Source: an uncultured Eggerthellaceae bacterium
GTDB lineage: Bacteria > Actinomycetota > Coriobacteriia > Coriobacteriales > Eggerthellaceae
Direction: 5' to 3'
Length of the DNA: 17,282 bases
Assembly: GCA_910585565.1 (NCBI GenBank)
Contig: CAJUFC010000166.1
Location: forward strand, 1-17,282
Shown: positions 15,947-17,282 of the stretch, in pieces
Numbering within the stretch: position 1 is the stretch's first letter
How the letters are laid out: every line of letters starts with the position of its first letter
The notes under the pieces: generated by a model
What the model was told of the DNA's origin: nothing
The model's input: the letters and a program-made list of their open reading frames with translations, nothing else
The model's database searches: none
Position numbers and translations under genes: made by a program

Positions 15947-15997
15947 GTGACAACGGTAACGACGCCGTCTGACAGATCTGTGACAGATGCCTTTCAG
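15947..15997 (-). promoter_or_regulatory. Pho-box-like promoter of the adhesin gene
   Basis: On the minus strand CTGAAAG (15997-15991), CTGTCAC (15986-15980) and CTGTCAG (15975-15969) are spaced exactly 11 bp apart. Ten bp later comes a -10-like TACCGT (15958-15953), and a further in-phase TTGTCAC lies at 15953-15947. The core CTGTCACAGATCTGTCAG matches the E. coli Pho-box consensus at both CTGTCA halves. Predicted transcription start is near 15946, giving a leader of about 75 nt to the ATG at 15871. Confidence 0.6.
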
Positions 15998-16078
15998 GGC
16001 GCAGGGCTGCGTTTCTACAGCGTTTGCACGGGTTTTGGACATTTCGTGCACGCAGGCCTTGCAGGGTCCTACGCGGCC

Positions 16079-16115
16079 TTTTCAAAAAGCCGACTTGCCT
16101 TGATAATGGTTCGAA
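16079..16115 (+). promoter_or_regulatory. Promoter of rseP
   Basis: TTTTCA (16079-16084), 17 bp, then GATAAT (16102-16107), followed by GGTTCGAA (16108-16115). The -10 plus this octamer aligns base for base in position with the pyrH promoter, and both genes start about 30 nt after the predicted transcription start. This supports rseP being transcribed separately from dxr. Confidence 0.5.
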
Positions 16116-16143
16116 AACCAAGCGAAGCGAAAACGGACGGATA

Positions 16144-17247
16144 ATGGACATCTTATATACGATTTTCTGCGCCATCGTGGTGATAGGCCTGCTCGTATTC
16201 ATACACGAGGGAGGCCATTACGTGGCGGCGCGTGCATTCGGCGTGCGCGTCACGGAGTTCATGATCGGGCTTCCCGGTCCCAATGTCGGGTTCAAAAAAG
16301 GAGGCACGAAGTTCGGCGTGACCGCCGTTCCGCTCGGTGGATACGCCAAGGTATGCGGCATGGAGACGGGGGAAATGTCGCCCCATCTCGAATGCGCGCT
16401 TGCCGCGGTCTATCGGGCAGGGACGGCCACGGTCGAAGAGGTCGCCACTGCGTGCGGCATCTCGCTCGAGGAGGCCGAAGACGCCTTAGACGAGCTCGTC
16501 GAGTGGGGCTCGATCGTAGCCCCGCGCCGTGCGGACGCGCGTGAGGCGTACAAGACGCCTGCGTACGAGCCGACCAAGCGTGAGGTGCAGCGAGCACGGC
16601 GGCTGTGTGCGCGTCGCCCGCGCGCCCTCGCCGAAGGCGAGCCGCGAGTGGTGGAAGATGCGCATGCCCTCTTCGAGAGCGAGCTTGCGCAGCAGTATCG
16701 CAGCCTTCCCTTCCGGAAGCGCTCGGTGATCTTGCTGGCGGGCATCGCGGTCAATCTGCTGTTCGCCATGCTTGCCTTCATCGTGATCTATTCCGTCATC
16801 GGGTTCGACTACACCAACGCAGCGGGCGAGGTGGCCCACTACAACGCTACGCCGCTGCAGTCGATCCAAGCGGGATGGTCGTTCATCGTCATGACGCTCA
16901 CGGCGATACTAGGCCTGTTCAACCCCGAGACGGCGGTGCAGACGGTGTCGGAATCGACGAGCATCGTCGGCATCGCGGTGCTGTCGACGAGCTACTTCGC
17001 AGCTGGGTTCGCCGAGGCGCTGTTCTTCATGGCGGCCATCTCCATTTCGCTGGGGCTCATGAACCTGTTGCCCATACCGCCGCTTGACGGCGGCCGCTTC
17101 TTGATCGAGGTCATTCAGAAGGTGTTTCGCCGCAACGTCCCCACGCGCATTGTCGGGTATGTGTCGATGGCCGGGATGGCGCTCTTCCTGTGCTTCTTCG
17201 TGTTCATGCTCAACCAGGACATCCAGCGTTTCATCTTGGGCAACTAG
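16144..17247 (+). CDS. rseP: M50 site-2-type intramembrane metalloprotease, PDZ-less, with wHTH-like cytoplasmic insert
   Basis: A 367-residue membrane zinc protease of the RseP/RasP/Rip1 type, which cuts membrane-anchored regulators or signal-peptide remnants within the bilayer. The first membrane segment carries HEGGH (21-25), followed by the family strand GGYAKV; the second half has NLLPIPPLDGG with the third zinc ligand D315. I chose ATG 16144: the product then begins MDILYTIF like its family, and the promoter at 16079-16115 fits. The ribosome binding site (GGACGG) is weak. Oddly, RseP proteins normally have at least one PDZ domain after the second membrane segment; here only about 25 residues separate it from the next hydrophobic region. 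Instead, residues about 79-180, between GGYAKVCGM and LPFRKRSVILLAG, form a charged insert whose first part (79-125) reads as a winged helix-turn-helix. Gene assignment is sure; the domain reading is inference. Confidence 0.9.
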   Translation: MDILYTIFCAIVVIGLLVFIHEGGHYVAARAFGVRVTEFMIGLPGPNVGFKKGGTKFGVTAVPLGGYAKVCGMETGEMSPHLECALAAVYRAGTATVEEVATACGISLEEAEDALDELVEWGSIVAPRRADAREAYKTPAYEPTKREVQRARRLCARRPRALAEGEPRVVEDAHALFESELAQQYRSLPFRKRSVILLAGIAVNLLFAMLAFIVIYSVIGFDYTNAAGEVAHYNATPLQSIQAGWSFIVMTLTAILGLFNPETAVQTVSESTSIVGIAVLSTSYFAAGFAEALFFMAAISISLGLMNLLPIPPLDGGRFLIEVIQKVFRRNVPTRIVGYVSMAGMALFLCFFVFMLNQDIQRFILGN

Positions 17248-17259
17248 CAGACTATAGTA

Positions 17260-17274
17260 GTGGCCAATGGCCAC
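17260..17274. promoter_or_regulatory. Inverted repeat downstream of rseP
   Basis: GTGGCCA-A-TGGCCAC has perfect 7-bp arms around one base. It lies directly after a TATAGT (17253-17258), so it could be an operator at the start point of a following gene outside the window, or the beginning of a weak terminator (GTGGC/GCCAC). The window ends 8 bases later, so this cannot be decided here. Confidence 0.3.
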
Positions 17275-17282
17275 AATGCGAA

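Noticed and set aside
10364..16143. Mobile element or attachment-site borders around the adhesin gene
   Set aside because: No transposase, integrase, terminal inverted repeat or clear target duplication could be seen near either end.

Overview
The window is GC-rich DNA with the gene content of a Gram-positive actinobacterium, most likely class Coriobacteriia. The basis is the housekeeping order pyrH-frr-uppS-cdsA-dxr-(...)-rseP, frequent GTG starts, and a very large sortase-anchored surface protein built of SpaA-like and VaFE repeats. Genus cannot be fixed from the sequence alone. No rRNA, tRNA, CRISPR array, transposase or phage gene is visible.

Layout, left to right. (1) 1-531, minus strand: the N-terminal 177 codons of a secreted or membrane-anchored protein whose 3' end lies outside the window. 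(2) 532-1423: no gene, several strong inverted repeats and an array of 7-bp motifs spaced 11 bp apart. (3) 1424-2758, plus: a membrane-embedded, processive-type family 2 glycosyltransferase. (4) 2875-3633, minus: a ComF-family protein, convergent with the glycosyltransferase. (5) 3867-5540, plus: an HtrA-type membrane-anchored serine protease ending in a Gly-Gln repeat tail and a strong terminator. (6) 5735-10382, plus: the compact run pyrH, frr, uppS, cdsA, dxr (UMP kinase, ribosome recycling, and undecaprenyl-PP, CDP-diacylglycerol and isoprenoid synthesis). (7) 10364-15871, minus: an 1835-residue surface adhesin whose 3' end overlaps the 3' end of dxr by 19 bp. (8) 16144-17247, plus: an RseP/site-2 type M50 intramembrane protease.

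Two things stand out. First, three minus-strand genes (the partial secreted protein, comF and the giant adhesin) have the same promoter plan: 7-bp YTGTCAG-like half-sites repeated every 11 bp, then exactly 10 bp, then a -10 hexamer. This is the layout of Escherichia coli PhoB-activated Pho-box promoters and suggests that one OmpR/PhoB-family regulator links surface adhesion and a competence-type gene. Second, the intramembrane protease seems to lack the extracytoplasmic PDZ domain and instead carries, in its cytoplasmic loop, a segment that reads like a winged helix-turn-helix. The adhesin gene also sits in opposite orientation between dxr and rseP, which are usually adjacent; rseP seems to have its own promoter, nearly identical around -10 to that of pyrH.

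The plus-strand genes together supply the cell envelope (lipid carrier, phospholipid precursor, polysaccharide synthase) and its quality control (HtrA and RseP proteases). The minus-strand genes supply surface proteins.
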